In this document: one piece after another, positions 1 to 12,800 of the stretch
Layout of the letters: the number at the start of each line of letters is the position of its first letter
Position numbering within the stretch: the stretch's first letter is position 1
Assembly: GCA_019802505.1 (NCBI GenBank)
Contig: JAFMOC010000090.1
Span: 957,501-1,021,500, forward strand
Reading direction: 5' to 3'
DNA from: Corydoras sp. C115
Lineage: Eukaryota > Chordata > Actinopteri > Siluriformes > Callichthyidae
DNA length: 64,000 nt
Notes under the pieces: model-generated
Told to the model about the DNA's origin: nothing
What the model saw: only the letters and a program-made list of their open reading frames with translations
Database searches by the model: none
Translations under genes and position numbers: made by a program

Positions 1-16
1 GAACTGATATAGTCCA

Positions 17-374
17 TTCATTCATTCATTATCTCCCGCTTTATCCTCTATTAGGGTCGCGGTGGGGTTCCCCATGCCCATCCAGGGGAGAACATCTCTG
101 GGCTCTGGGCGCTGGGCAGATAGACCCAGGACAGGGCGCCAATCCATCGCTGGGCACACACTCACTCACACAGACACACTCTATATGGGGCAATTTTGAG
201 AATTCAATTGACTTGATCCATGTTTTTGGACTGTGGGCGGAAACCAGAGAACCCGGAGGAAACCCACGCAGACACGGGGAGAACATGGAAACTCCACCCA
301 GATTGGGATTCGAACCGGGAATCCCTAGCGCTGAGAGGAGAACGTGCTAACCACTAAGCCACCGTGCCGCCAAC
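17..374 (-). mobile_element. tRNA-derived SINE (family S1), full length
   Basis: Description of the family for all S1 entries. The head GGTGGCTTAGTGGTTAGCA and GGTTCGAATCC are pol III A- and B-box-like and tRNA-derived. A central domain (GTGGGTTTCCTCCGGGTTCT, CCACAGTCCAAAAACATGG) and a tail region (GATTGGCGCCCTGTCCTGGG) precede a (GAAT)n or (GGAT)n end. It resembles the fish Mermaid/V-SINE type, from memory. This copy has the target-site duplication CTGATATAGTCCA at 4-16 and 375-387. Confidence 0.92.
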
Positions 375-387
375 CTGATATAGTCCA

Positions 388-1635
388 ATTTTATTTAATT
401 TCTTTTGAAAATAGACACCTGATCACTGTGCAATCTATACATGGGCGACCTGCACTGTTAAGTCCCTTATTGAGCCGTGGTCCTCACAATATTTCTTCCA
501 TTCTCTTTATGGTTGCTTCAGCTTGCTCTTGGGGGTTCAGGCTCGAAACAATGTAAAGCTGCTCTGTGACAGTCTATTATTATTAAAGTGATATATATAC
601 AGTAAATGAATGACCTTGAACTTGAACTTATATCACTTATACTTATACTCTTGTAAAGGATCTGCTTATAATTAGACACAGTCCAGACCGGCAGCTTGTG
701 TACCATGAGCAGTAGTCTCGTACAGGTAAAGCTGGAACAAATTTATATCTGTTATGAATGAAAGGCAACTTGTGCCACATTTCCTTGCAATAATTAAGAC
801 AAACTCTGTAAATACAGTACCAGCCACAAGGACACATCGCCTTATTGAGATGTATAATGATCTGTGATCTTATAAATAAACCAGATATTATAAAATGACT
901 AGATGATAATTACTAAACAAATTTAAATAATAATGCATTACACACATGGCCCAACACACTGATCTGACCCAATTAGAAGCTTGGCAATTGTTTTCCTTAC
1001 AGATATTACAGATATCCACAGCTAGCTTCTGTTTTGTGGGATTTTCTGATGTAGACGTTTTTAGGTGTTATTTACCTTAATCTCACTGTTACTGAAACTG
1101 TCATGATGTTCATTGAATGTTGTTATTTATTGGTTTCATTCAGAGAATAAATATTTTTTAATTGTTGTTGACAGGTCAATATATCGATACTCATTATTTG
1201 AATTAAATATTTTTTTATAAAACTAAGTATATTATACTGCGTTTATATATGTAATATGTATTATATACTATTGTGTTATAAAGAACAAATGTTAAACATG
1301 AGATTAGTCAGCCAGCGAGTTATTATGTAATAAATGAAACATTGAGTTAGTTAGTCAGTCATTGTGTTTTTCTGCAAGTCAGTAAGTTTGTGACTTATTT
1401 GCCAATAAGACAATAAGTGTGTCAGTTAATGAGACCATGAGTTAGTTGGTCAGTCAGTCATTGCATCAATTAACTCTGTCAGGTAGACATTGTCAGTCAC
1501 TGAGTCAGTAGGTCAGTAATTCAGGCAGTAAGTCAGTACGTTAATTAATGAGTCTTGGCAATACCTGCAGAGTGGTTGGGATTATGTACAAACTTTACTG
1601 TTTAATATCCAGTAATAATCTGTGTGTGTGTTTAG
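388..1635. other. rgs12 intron, no gene seen
   Basis: AT-rich intronic DNA upstream of the first RGS-box exon. It includes a degenerate (AGTC)n/(GTTA)n region at about 1340-1550. Confidence 0.7.
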
Positions 1636-1805
1636 AGCTGAACAGTGTAGATCTAAAGGGCTGTGGAAGTGATAACAGCCTGAACAGCAATGCCAGTTTA
1701 CCAAGTGTGCAGTGCCACATACGCAACACGGAGCGACGCGTGGCATCGTGGGCCGTCTGCTTCGAGCGCCTGCTGCAGGATCCGGTTGGCATTCGTTACT
1801 TCTCG
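1636..1805 (+). CDS. rgs12: rgs12 exon: start of RGS box
   Basis: Acceptor TTTAG and donor TCG|GTACGT. The exon begins with two bases of a split codon and encodes 56 residues, with a serine-rich linker (NSLNSNASLPS) followed by RRVASWAVCFERLLQDPVG, the first helices of the RGS box. Confidence 0.93.
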
Positions 1806-4800
1806 GTACGTAAACGAACATTTCTAAAATTCTAGCCTGTATGTCCAACAGTCCGATTATTTTAATAGGAAATCGGAGTTTATGCTTCTAACACATATTA
1901 TTATTATTATTATTATTATTATTTATTATTATTAAATTTTTTGGGTTTAAGTTCATTGTGATGTCATGTGTCCACCATCTGTGTGAGGAGGGTTTAATGT
2001 AGTGACCTCTATGTACCTTCTCCTCAAAATCCAGAACTTTATTTCTGTTCTCTGCTGTGTGGATGTCTTAAACGTACCATGTTATAAACAAAGAGAGTCT
2101 GGGTTGAGGAATGATGCTATTCTGGTTGTCTTTTTCCAAACTGCTGCCACAATATGTTCACAACACACCTGTCTACCTTTTAAACACTCCATCCAATCAT
2201 CCATCCCTCCATACCAGGTGTATTGTAATATTCTGTATAACATCTGCTTCATTGTTCAAATAAACGAATTTAAAGTGCTTTTAAAATAATAAATGCATCC
2301 TTCATCCACCCAAAATAAAATTGAGAGTGAAAATATGAAGTCGCTGGATAATAGTTAACCGTTGGTTTAAATATAACCTTTCTGCACCGAACATGCCATT
2401 AGCATCCGCCTTAAGAAGACAGCGTAACGTCTCTGCGGCTTGCGGGGTTGCAGGAATGATTAAAGGGAAAGTGTTTTTTTTTTTTTTTTTTTTTTTTTTT
2501 TTCTGTCTGCAGGAGTTTCTGAAGAAGGAGTTTAGCGAGGAGAACATCCTGTTCTGGCAGGCTTGTGAAATTTTCAGCCATGTTCCAGAAACCGACAAGA
2601 AGCAGGTACAAGTTTCCAGTCCATAGGCTTTACCTGAAAGAAAAGTAAACACAGAGCTGTAATACTTTCACACAAAGCTCTAGGATTGAAAATAAACCAC
2701 CCAGACTAAATAACAAGCTCCACCTTCTCTCATTCTTAAAATCCTTCGCATTAATGATGTCAGGTTTCCTCTTTACTCTAAACTTTATACAGTTTATACA
2801 AATGTGCACTCATCTTTCAACCAATAAGCATCAGACATCTTAACAGCATCTGATTGACGTTCACCTGTAATGAGGGTCATGAGATCTAATATTAATCTTC
2901 AATAGTGCCCTACAAGTCTCCTGCTGTCATCGTTATTATTGTCAATGGTGTTGTGGTACTGCTTTTGCTGTTGCAGTCATCTGAAGTGATTGCCATTGGT
3001 TTTATAGTTTATAGTTATTATCATCAGCTATTAAACGAGTATTCAATGCAAAATATTAAAGCATGGTGGTGGCAGCATCATATCCTGGACATGTTTTAGA
3101 TCTTTGGAAAACAGATAAATAATGAAAAATAATGAGGTAAAAGCAATGCCTATTTTAAAACAATACAACTGCATTGTGTTTAATCTAAATTAAAAAGTGA
3201 CTTCTCGCTGACCCCATGTGTGCTGGAAATTTGTCAGTGAAACACCCAGATGTTTGAACCCAGGGCTGTTAAACGCCCAGCTCTGTTGTAGACATATTTA
3301 TTTTAAGACTGGGTTTGTAACCCTGCAGAAGGTGAAACACTTACTCATGACTTTCCTTTATTTACTTAAATATCTTTTTAAAAAGTTGTTCAGTTAATCG
3401 CCCAGCGATGGATTGGCGCCCTGTCCTGGGTCTATCTGCCCAGCGCCCGAGACGTTCTCCCCTGGATGGGCATGGGGAACCCCACCGCGACCCTAATAGA
3501 GGATAAAGTGGAAGATAATGAATGAATGAATGCTCAGTTAATCAGACTCGCACCGTTTATGCTCTTTAGTTATCCCAGAAGGCAAGGGAGATCTACAACA
3601 GCTTCCTCTCCAGTAAAGCCACCACGCCGGTGAACATCGACAGTCAGGCACAGCTGGCAGACGACATCTTGAATGCACCACGGCCTGATATGTTCAAGGA
3701 GCAGCAGCTGCAGGTGAGTGAAGTTTGGTAAGCACCTAAAAGAACAACAAGGACATAAAAAAGAAGCGTCTTGTGTTTGTTTACGTGAAGAAAATCATAG
3801 AGGTTTAAAGGCCAACATGGTACCAGAGCACAAAATCCATGAATAAACTCCTAATATCATCAACATGGCAAAAAATGTTTTTCACAAATAAGCAATACAA
3901 CTTGGCGGCACGTTCGCCTCTCAGCGCTAGGGATTCCCGGTTCGAATCCCCATCTGGGTGGAGTTTCCATGTTCTCCCCGTGTCTGCGTGGGTTTCCTCC
4001 GGGTTCTCCGGTTTCCTCCCACAGTCCAAAAACATGGATCAAGTCAATTGAATTCTCAAAAATTGCCCCATATAGAGTGTGTCTGTGTGAGTGAGTGTGT
4101 GCCCAGCGATGGATTGGCACCCTGTCCTGGGTCTATCTGCCCAGCGCCCGAGACATTCTCCCCTGGATGGGCATGGGGAACCCCACCGCGACCCTAATAG
4201 AGGATAAAGCGGGAGATAATGAATGAATGAAGCAATACAACTTGAGGGGGAGCGTGTTACCGTCAAATAACATCATGGCTGTGAGTTGGTTGCCGGCACA
4301 AGCAGAAGGTTTGTGCTGCAGATCAGTGCAGCCAGCGCCATTGGCCACTAGAGGGCGATTGAGATGCAGCCAGCCATCCAGCAAGGATGCTAGAAATATC
4401 GGCGGGTAGGTTTCAGACCTAGGAGGGTAGGTTTCAGACGGGTAACATGGGGCAAAAAGGGGTAAACAAAAGAAAAGACAAAGGTTTAGGGAGCATTGCA
4501 CCGTTCCAAGAGCTGGTGCATCAAATTACCGCTGCTAAGAGTTTATCCATCCATCCATCCATCCATTATCTTCCTCTTTATCCTATATTAGGGTACCGGG
4601 AGGGGGGTTCCCTGTGCCCATCCAGGGGAGAAAGTTTCGGGCGGTGGGCAGATACACCAAGGACAGGGTGCCAATCTATCGCTGGGCACACTCTCACACA
4701 GACACGCACACGTGGGGCACTTTGGAGAACTCAATTGACTTGATCCATGTTTTTGGACTGTGGGAGGAAACCGGAGAACCCGGAGGAAACCCACGCGGAC

Positions 4801-7800
4801 ATGGGGAGAACATGGAAACTCCACCCAGATGGGGATTCGAACCAGGAACTGAGAGGAGAACATGCTAACCACTACTGCTAAGAGTTTATTTTTCTAAAAT
4901 CAGTGTTAGGTTTAATAATAAAAATTTTAATAAAAGGTTTAATAAAATGTTTTATTTTTGCAGCACAGCCAATTTAAAGACCAGAGTGGGTTTATATATA
5001 AACTAAATATATATATATAAACTACGCAGCTACCATCATTGGCTCCAATATCAAATTCTGGAGGATTACTAATTTAACACACAGAGCACATGATGAGAGG
5101 TTAATATGGGTACCTAAATGCCCCTAGTGACTGACCCCCTGTTTTCTGTTCTCTAAATGTAAGCTCTGTTTCATATAACTCTCGTTATAACACATCTTGA
5201 GTAACTTGGTGATATTTAGAGGCGCGCTGTCGGCTATCGCCTCTTCCTTTTAGTTTTATAATTGTCCTTTCTCCTCGAGGCTCTTACAGGAATGAAAACA
5301 TGCTGAATTGATTTCTTCACATTCCTCCAGCAGTCGTAGCTCCGATGTCCGGACCCTCTTCACCTGTCCTGCTCTCATTTCCCATCTGTAGATCTTCAAT
5401 CTGATGAAGTTTGACAGCTACACCCGCTTCCTGAAGTCTTTCCTGTATCAGGAGTGCATGCTGGCCGAAGTGGAGGGTCGTCCTCTTCCTGATCCCTATC
5501 ACATCCCCAGCAGCCCCACATCCAAACACAGCACCGGGTCTGACCGCTCCAACCTCTCCACTCCCAAGAAGGTATCTCAGGCAAGTGTGTTTACACCCAC
5601 CTTTGCATAGTCCATATATATATATATATATATATACATGTATACATCCCATCTCATTATCTTCAGCTTAATCCTATACTAGGGTGCAGGGTAGCGAGGT
5701 CCATACAGAGGAGAATGTTTTAGGCGCTGGGCAGACACACACACTATATAGGGGCATCCAATTCACCTTGAATTCATGTTTTCGACTTCCATCCATCCAT
5801 TATCTGCCCCTTTATCCTCTAGTAGGGTCGCGGGGCAATGGAGCTAGGGGCAATTTAGAGCAGCAAACACACCTTAAATCTATGTTTTTGGACTGTGGGA
5901 GGAAACCCATACAGACACAAAAACATGAAAACTCCACCCAGACCGGGATTCGAAATCGGTTGCCGAGAGGTGAAAACGCTAACTTGTACACCACCATGTC
6001 GTCAACTCATTCATTCATTCATTCATTATCTCCCGCTTTATCCTCTATTAGGGTCGCGGTGGGGTTCCCCATGCCCATCCGGGGGAGAACGTTTCAGGCG
6101 CTGGGCAGATACACCCAGGACAGGGCGCCAATCCATCGCTGGGCACACACTCACTCACACAGACAGACACACTCAATATGGGGCAATTTTGGAGAATTCA
6201 ATTGACTTGATCCATGTTTTTGGACTGTGGGAGGAAACTGGAGAACCCGGAGGAAACCCACACGGACACGGGGAAACATGGAAACCACCCAGATCAGGAT
6301 TCAAACCTCTATCCTCAGCTCTGAGAGGCTGATATACTAAGCCACCGTGTAATTTTTATATGTATTTTTTTTTTTTTTAATGTGTCAGAACCTAATTAGT
6401 CACACAGCCTATATTCACATCGTCTGTTAGACCTCTTATCATATGAGGGAACTTTGAGAGAGCTCCCAGCACTTATGTGGGTCTGGGCAAAGTGTGTAGG
6501 TTCTAATGTGTCAGTACCTAATTAGTCACACAGCCTATATTCACATCGTCTGTTAGACCTCTTATCATATGAGGGAACTTTGAGAGAGCTCCCAGCACTT
6601 ACCATGTTGCTGGTGTTATTCATGTCGCTTAAATGTGGAGCGATCCCAGTAGTGCCTTTACTTTTTGTCGCACTTCATATAGTTTTGGGATGTGATGCGT
6701 GCTCAACAGTGTTTCATTTTGCAGGAGGAAAAGAAGAGCAAATCAGGCAAGTCGCTCAACGAGGACGAACACACCGATAAAAAGAAAGCTAGTTTCTTCT
6801 CCTGGTCCAGGAATCGCAGTTTTGGAAAAGGACCTAAAAAGAAGGAGCTGGGAGAGTACAGTGAGTACAGAACTCAGTTAACCGTCGTAACATAATAGTT
6901 TACTGAAGGAATGTAGATAGAGCTTTGTGACTGTTTCGTGCCGTGGCTTTAAAGAAACTGGTATGTTCATCCAGGATAAGATGACTGGTGGTATTATTCT
7001 TCATGAGCCACTGAAGTTGCGTGGGCATTATGTAACAGGCGACATGTTAATTATGATCATAGGTGTAAAAATAGACTTTTCAAGGGGTGTAAGATAGCAC
7101 TGAGCATCACGACATGCCTTACGCTGGGTGAAGGATAGAGCCCATCATGTTACAGATTCAACTCTGTTAAATCAGCAGAGAAATACCGAAGCGTATAATG
7201 GACATCATTTATTGTTAAATATGGGGTATTTGTAATTAAACATCTTAGCAATAAGAGCCATTATACCCGCTCTCTGTCGTGATTGCACTACAAAAAAAAA
7301 AACGAGTGCATCATTTATGAATAAACTGTGTGTTAGTTTAAGGAATGAATAAGTCAGTGTCTGTTGCCGCTGCAGGTTTTGCTGGAAGTGACGGGCGCAG
7401 GGAGTCACAGGGCTCTTTATCGTCTGGGGCCAGTTTAGAACTCGGAACTTCAGCTTCAGGCAAGAATGAGGTGAGGAACTGCAGATCAAGGACCCGACAC
7501 TGACACTGAGCTCGTAACTGCAGTCCAGCAGTTTGCTTTATTTCCAAACGAGAGATCGTCTATTGTTTACATCTTTAAATGGGTCTTGTTGGTTTAAAAT
7601 GAAGTACCTTTCGATAACACGTGTTTTAATTATGATATTAACAGTTTTGTAGTTTTGCTTTAATATTTATTCATTCATTCATTCGGATGCGTTATTCAAA
7701 CTTAAGCCGAGCTTAAATATAAGCGTTTATATACCTTTGTCCGTATAATGTTTGCAGAAATGTTTTATATGATCCTACTTTATACCCTAATGTTCTTCAG

Positions 7801-9829
7801 TCCATGCTTTTATAAATCTCTGTACATCCCCTTCCTCTGTGCTCTCAGGGAGAGGTGTCTCGTAACTCAGTGTCCATATCAGAGCGCACTGTGCGTTACT
7901 GTAACATAAACCTCCCAGATGGGTCATGCTGCTCGCTCCTCATAAGGCCGGGCTTATCTATCCGTGAAGTTCTTCTGGGCCTGTGTGAGAAGCTCTGTAT
8001 CAACCTGGCTGCTGTGGACCTTTTTCTGGTGGGAGGAGAGAAGGTACCTGCCCCCTGCAGTCTAACTGATGCTCTGTCTCCTCTGAATGAATGATCTGCA
8101 TTGTTTAATCCTGTTTCTGCACGTGCACCACATGCTCTAGCACTTTAAAATAAAATTTAAATATTTTAAATCATTATATCAATAAAGATTATGAGTTGAC
8201 GACGGCGGCACGGTGGCTTAGTGGTTAGCACGTTCGCCTCTCAGCGCTAGGGATTCCCGGTTCGAATCCCCATCTGGGTGGAGTTTCCATGTTCTCCCCG
8301 TGTCCGCGTGGGTTTCCTCCGGGTTCTCCGGTTTCCTCCCACAGTCCAAAAACATGGATCAAGTCAATTGAATTCTCCAAATTGCCCCATATAGAGTGTG
8401 TCTGTGTGAGTGAGTGTGTGCCCAGCGATGGATTGGCGCCCTGTCCTGGGTGTATCTGCCCAGCGCCCGAGACGTTCTCCCCTGGATGGGCATGGGGAAC
8501 CCCGCTGCGACCCTTATAGAGGATAAAGCGGGAGATAATGAATGAATGAATGAATGAGTTGACGACATGGTGGTGTACAAGTTAGCGTTTTCACCTCTCG
8601 GCAACCGATTTCGAATCCCGGTGGAGTGCTGGGTGGAGTTTTCATGTTTTTGTGTCTGCATGGGTTTCCTCCCATAGTCCAAAAACATAGATTTAAGGTG
8701 TGTTTGCTGCTCTAAATTGCCCCTAGCTCCATTGCCTTTAGATAGTCTGTGTTCAGTGATGCCCAGCGCCAAAAACACTCATAACGTACCTTGTTTGGTT
8801 ATAACTCGTGAAATATAACTCATGTATTGTAGGTATGTTAGGGCATAGTAAGTATAAGCTTATGTTTAATGTTGTTTAATGTTAATGGTTAAGATTTGGT
8901 TCTATACAAAATGAAAATCCCCACTATGCATACAAACAAATGTGTGTATGTGTGTGTAGGTGTGTGTCTGGGTGTGTGTGTGTGCGCATATGTGTACATG
9001 TATGATTGTAATGTAATGTTATCCTCCTCCACTATAATGTATAATAATACCCTGCATTGTCTGTATGTACAGCCTTTAGTATTAGACCAGGACTGCATGA
9101 CGCTGTGCTCTCGTGACCTGAGACTAGAGAAACGTACTCTATTCAGGTATACACACATCACACACCTGCCTCGTACACATTCATGCTGTTACTTATTAAA
9201 CATTGTTTGCCTTTCAGACATTCGTCATTTCATTTATTCATTATATATTATTATAATATTGTCATTTTAATATTTTAAAGAAATGCATTGGACTCTGTCT
9301 CTGTCCCACTCAGGCTGGATCTGGTGCCCATTAACCGATCAGTGGGACTCAAAGCCAAACCCACTAAACCAGTAACTGAGGTGCTGAGGCCAGTCGTGGC
9401 AAAATACGGCCTGCATTTAGGAGACCTTGTGGCCCGGATTGTGAGTGGCTTTTCCCTTGTGCTATTATGTATACGGTTCATCTCAATAACTTTAAGTTGT
9501 TCATAATAATGGTTATTTTACCAAGTTATTAATTAATTTAGCTTTTTTGTCCATGTTTTCTTTTCATTTTGGCTTCATTTTTGTGAATACAGGTAAATAC
9601 AGGTTGTAATTTGTCATGTAATGCTTTTCTACCAGGGTTATAAAATGTGTGCAGTGTGTAACATACTGTATGTATAAGTGTACGTACTGTTTGTGTGTAT
9701 AGAGTGGAGAGAAGGAGCCTCTAGATTTGGGACTCCCCATTTCTAACTTGGATGGTTTGAGAGTGGTGCTGGAAGCTGCTGAACATGGATCAGTGAAAGG
9801 CAAGAAGCTATTTAACTCACAATGCAGTG

Positions 9830-9886
<57 letters not shown>

Positions 9887-12800
9887 GTTGTTATATTGTC
9901 ACTAGAGCCATTATCTTACATTTTTTCTGCCACCAATTCATTACACTCTCTACACGCTATAATTTAAATCATATCAGAAAATCTCTGTGCTTTTGAGTTT
10001 TCTAACTAATTCAAATAAATAATATTTAAACTTTAGACAATACATTTATTACAGTATTCCTGAACGTTACGATTTTAAAGGTCTATAAACTCTGCACATA
10101 AGGCTGCAGGAGTGGCATTTTTTTTTTTAGAATTTTTAATTTCTTCATTAATAAGCTCCAGTTCATTTCTGTTTTATTTTAATAGCATTGACTATAAAAT
10201 CTCTCCATCCGGCTGGATGGTTTCACAATTAACATTCAGCTTGTTCTGATCACAAAAACTACTTGTTCCTGCATACAACAGCAGGAAGATCAGACTTTCT
10301 TGACTGAACAGGCTGCTCAGTCGCTTGTCCATGTCTTCGTCCTATCCCAGCTTGACGAATCAGGCCTTTACAGCTGATTCGGAACTCAAAAGCTCGTCTT
10401 GTGTTCAGCCAACCCAACAAGCTCATGACTCTGACCTACAGGACAATCTCTGGATCTGCTTCCCTTAACTCTATTTCCTAAAGATACACCTCGACTCGTT
10501 CACTGTGCTCTGCTGATGAATGTCGTCTGATGCTGCGACCTCCATCCATCCATCCATTATCTTCCGCTTTATCCTATAATAGGGTCGCGGGGGGGGGGGG
10601 GTCCCCATGCTCATCCAGGGGAGAACGTTTCGGGCGCTGGGCAGATACACCCAGGACAAGGCGCCAATCTATCACTGGTCACACACTCACAAACCCGGAC
10701 ACACTCTATATGGGGCAATTTGGAGAACTCCATTGACTTGATCCATGTTTTTGGACTGTGGGAGGAAACCGGAGAACCCGGAGGAAACCCACGCGGACAC
10801 GGGGAGAACATGGAAACTCCACCCAGATGGGGATTCAAACCGGGAATCCCTAGTGCTGAGAGGCAAACCACTAAGCCACCCTGCCGCCCTGCTGCAACCT
10901 CATGGTCTTAATTCTCACTAAATATCCTTCACCACTGATAACTATTGGAATAATCTAGGGATTGAAACCAGACTGACCTAATGATCATGATTGATAACAC
11001 TACAGTGTAGCTGGTTCCTCCTTAAATGTGGACTTGTGATGTCAGTGTCTTTGAATAATAGCGTCTGCGGTATGACTAAATGTAATGCCAATGCAGAATT
11101 TCCACAAAACAGCTATATGCTAATGAAACAGAACAAAGAAGAGGTATACAATACAGCCAGACATTTAAAATACAAAAAAAAACATGTCAATAGAGCAATA
11201 TACGAATATTTCTTTTGGCATTTTATCTCTGTGTTCAGCTTTATTCACATAGTGATGTAACAAAGTGAGAGAATAAAGTCACTGAAACAGAGCTACATGA
11301 GAATAAAGTACAACAAAGTTCTTGTTAATCAATCCACTGTCTCAGTTCTTACAGGAAACATGACATTAAAAGCCCTAAGGGTATGTCGTTCTCCGAGAAC
11401 CTTCATAGTGAGTGGTTACTATTAGGTTTTTTGGACCAGTTCTTTGTGAAACTGCCTAAAATATAAAGGTTCCATCTTTGTTACATCACAAGTTTCCATC
11501 CAAACTTCCTCAGGATGTTTAGACTTTTAGACCTGTAAGTGTATCTAGTGAAACTTAGTAACTGATCTGGTTCTTTCATTTCAGACAAACCCAAACCCCC
11601 TACGACTAAAAGCCACGGTCCGCCGCTATCCACCCGAAGCCAGTCTGCTGCAGTAAGCGCATCTTACCTTTCTCAATGTTTTTCTAAGTGCCTTCAGACC
11701 CTTATATGTCTTTCCAGCCTGTGTGGTGGAGGAACCTGTGCATGGCCAGTCCCTCCACCCCTCCTATGTCTTTTATATGTATCTGTGGATGATCTAACTG
11801 CACTCCTCTTCAATGAATTTACACCTTCCTGCTTTCTGCACACACTTTGGTTGATGTCTTTCTCATGGAAACGCCTGATTTCTTGGTGAACACCGAGCTG
11901 GATTGAAGTGCGATGGGATCTGAGTAACGGGTGAAGCGGGGGCGGTGAGGTGATGGTCATGTCAATCCATATATGCAGGATCAAAAAATAAATCGATTGC
12001 CCTATTATATTTATTCAACTCGATTCAGGTTACAGCAAATCTCCAAACCTGATTTCGGTTTTGCTCTTTAGTTTCGCAAACCTGTTCTTGCTGCTTGTTC
12101 CCATTGGGGGCGCCACAGTGGAGCGGATTCACATATTCAGCATTATACCAGATAGCCTTCCTGATACAACCCTGCTATTTATCCAGACTTTAGACCGACA
12201 TTATGGGTGCACTGATACATAACACCCCTACCGGCTTGGGAAATTCGGTGCCTCGAATTTGCCCAACAGAACAAACCTCAGGAAATCGCACCCGGAAACT
12301 TCTTGCATTAATGTGGTGGATGCACTAACTGCTATGCCCCCATGTCGCCCACCCACATTAGAGTTTTGCAGATATTTTCCAATTTTCCTGTTTTATTATT
12401 GCATTTTATTTTTTTTGTATTTAGAATGGATAAGTTTCGTTTGGGGGAAGTAGCTCCAGCAAGAGGCACATAGGGTAATGCTTTTGCCTCACAGTCCCTG
12501 TATTGTTCTAGGTCAGTCTGGACTCTGTTTACGTATCGAGGGTATGTTCTCCTCTTGTGTCCATGGGTACGCCGGTTTTCTTTTGACCATCCAATCAAAC
12601 GAATCAGGTAAATTGGAGATACTCCATTTATTTTAAATAGGTGTGAATGTGGGTTTTTTTTATACCCGCGACCTTTATAGAGCCCCGAGTTAGGTTCCAT
12701 CATCACACTTTTATTATAAAGAAATATCTGAGAAACAACCCACACACCTCTGGTGCATTGTGCAGTGGGATAAAAGGCCGTGAACAGATTAAGGAATCAT

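Noticed and set aside
3958..4197. Many ORFs of 60-140 residues with FSPCPRGFPPGSPVSSHS-type or GRTSRALGRYTQDRAPIHR-type sequence, seen throughout the window on both strands
   Set aside because: They are the two strands of the S1 SINE translated. The frame stays open because the repeat lacks stops, not because it codes. Occurrence at dozens of SINE positions proves this.
5572..5610. Extension of the rgs12 exon past AAG|GTATCT to a later GC donor
   Set aside because: The GT donor at 5572 keeps phase and matches the mammalian junction after STPKK, so the extension is not needed.
8204..8290. tRNA genes at the SINE heads (GGTTCGAATCC with a GGCTTAGTGG A-box)
   Set aside because: The region continues directly into the SINE body, has no complete cloverleaf that I can fold, and repeats with the element, so it is a tRNA-derived promoter and not a tRNA gene.
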